The position numbers and the translations under genes are program-made. This document shows, in pieces, positions 5,611 through 6,136 of a stretch of DNA of 6,136 bases. This stretch comes from Deltaproteobacteria bacterium (GTDB taxonomy: Bacteria; Desulfobacterota; Desulfobacteria; Desulfobacterales; JAFDDL01): contig JAFDDL010000252.1 in NCBI GenBank assembly GCA_019310865.1, positions 1 to 6,136 of the forward strand, given 5' to 3'. The notes below the pieces were generated by a model, which worked only from the letters and a program-made list of their open reading frames with translations, had not been told where the DNA came from and searched no databases. Position 1 is the stretch's first letter; the number at the start of each line of letters is the position of its first letter.

Positions 5611-5628
5611 CAGCACTAACGGGTGCTG
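5611..5628 (-). repeat. Hairpin CAGCAC-N6-GTGCTG just upstream of the alpha-subunit ribosome site
   Basis: The 6-bp arms pair perfectly around 6 nt and end about 4 nt before the GGGA ribosome site. No T-run follows, so it is not a terminator. It could protect the mRNA 5' end, mark a processing site, or influence initiation. If translation began at 5658 the hairpin would lie inside the coding region and would mean nothing. Confidence 0.35.
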
Positions 5629-5657
5629 TATCTTCCGATTATCGAGGTTGTCTATCA

Positions 5658-6100
5658 TCAAGAACTTGCCTTGTCCAGTTCCGATACAATCCGCCCCAGG
5701 GAGACGATACCGGCTTGCATTCTTTTGGTAAAGGGGGGGCCACAATTGATTCGAATATAATTGCTGAAGCGATCGGTGAGGCTGCAGACCGTTCCCGGCA
5801 AGATTGCGATTTTATGATCCAGGGCCCGCTGATATACGGCCATGCTGCTGACCGTCTCGGACTCGATGGTGATGTCTTTGGCCGGCAATCGGGTGGGGGC
5901 CATCTCTTGAACCGTCACCCGCGCAACTCGAGTTCCCGGTAGGCCCGCTCGATGGTGTTGACACTCAGATGAAGGGAGCGTTATAGCGACCGGATCGACG
6001 GCAGCCGATCTCCGCCGCCATAGCTTCCGTCCCGGATTTTCGATTCGATCCGTGCTGTGAGCAGTTCGTATTGATACGCCTTTTTTAATCCGGTTATCAT
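5658..6100 (-). pseudogene. Remnant of a GntR/MocR-family transcription regulator
   Basis: MocR regulators are about 450-500 residues: a GntR winged helix fused to a PLP-binding, class I aminotransferase-like domain. From ATG 6100 the first frame gives YELLTARIESKIRDG, then GGGDRLPSIRSL, an in-frame TAA, and then RSLHLSVNTIERAYRELELRG, an unmistakable GntR helix-turn-helix; a TGA follows. Another frame carries AVYQRALDHKIAILPG and RFSNYIRINCGPPF, the C-terminal part of the aminotransferase fold including its carboxylate-binding arginine, and ends at TGA 5658-5660. Roughly 300 residues between them, including the PLP-lysine region, are absent. So there is a nonsense mutation, a frame change and a large deletion, with the junction near 5900-5930. 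An ATG at 6134 in the second frame could be the original start, with the six-A run (6083-6088) as a slippage site. Its place just upstream of the synthetase operon suggests it once regulated or accompanied those genes. Confidence 0.8.
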
Positions 6101-6136
6101 GCAATTCTGTCCATCTATTGGTTTTCTTAGTCATAA

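Noticed and set aside
1..6136. CRISPR array, tRNA, rRNA, insertion sequence or attachment site
   Set aside because: I saw no regularly spaced repeats, no tRNA-like arms ending in CCA with a consistent cloverleaf, and no transposase or integrase segments.

Overview
The window suggests a strictly anaerobic member of the Desulfobacterota (sulfate-reducing or syntrophic 'deltaproteobacteria') able to degrade aromatic acids. The basis is a cassette resembling class II (ATP-independent) benzoyl-CoA reductase genes, namely a BamB-like tungsten oxidoreductase, a BamC-like three-cluster ferredoxin and the start of a BamD/Hdr-like iron-sulfur protein. An ADP-forming acyl-CoA synthetase (both subunits) and a strong sigma-54-type promoter fit the same picture. 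The taxonomic statement is inference from gene content; no ribosomal or other marker gene is present.

Every gene I can support lies on the minus strand, so transcription runs from high to low coordinates. From right to left: (i) 6100-5658, the wreck of a GntR/MocR-family regulator. It keeps a winged-helix half with an in-frame stop and the last part of the aminotransferase-like domain in another frame, but lacks the middle. (ii) 5598-3530, an overlapping alpha/beta pair of ADP-forming acyl-CoA synthetase (phosphohistidine motifs intact), GC-rich in the sampled stretch. (iii) 3529-3267, an AT-rich control region holding a weak terminator hairpin, a perfect 17-bp palindrome, a textbook GG-N10-GC sigma-54 promoter, and a second inverted repeat laid over its -12 element and start site. 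(iv) 3266-3002, a methylmalonyl-CoA epimerase gene with a good ribosome binding site but an internal, frame-breaking deletion. (v) 2991-964 bamB-like and 943-389 bamC-like, with the bamC-like gene only 20 nt behind the first. (vi) 388-196, a non-coding gap with an 18-bp palindrome. (vii) 195-1, the 5' end of a bamD-like gene running off the window.

Working model: the BamB-like enzyme performs a low-potential reduction (benzoyl-CoA or a related acyl-CoA/acid) fed through the BamC-like ferredoxin and an Hdr-type electron-bifurcating module that begins with the BamD-like protein and presumably continues outside the window. The ADP-forming synthetase could recover ATP from acyl-CoA end products or activate acids. 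The most notable points are the regulatory architecture upstream of the bam-like operon and the two deletion-damaged genes within 3 kb, one of them occupying the first position of an operon that otherwise looks intact. I do not see a wholly new system here.
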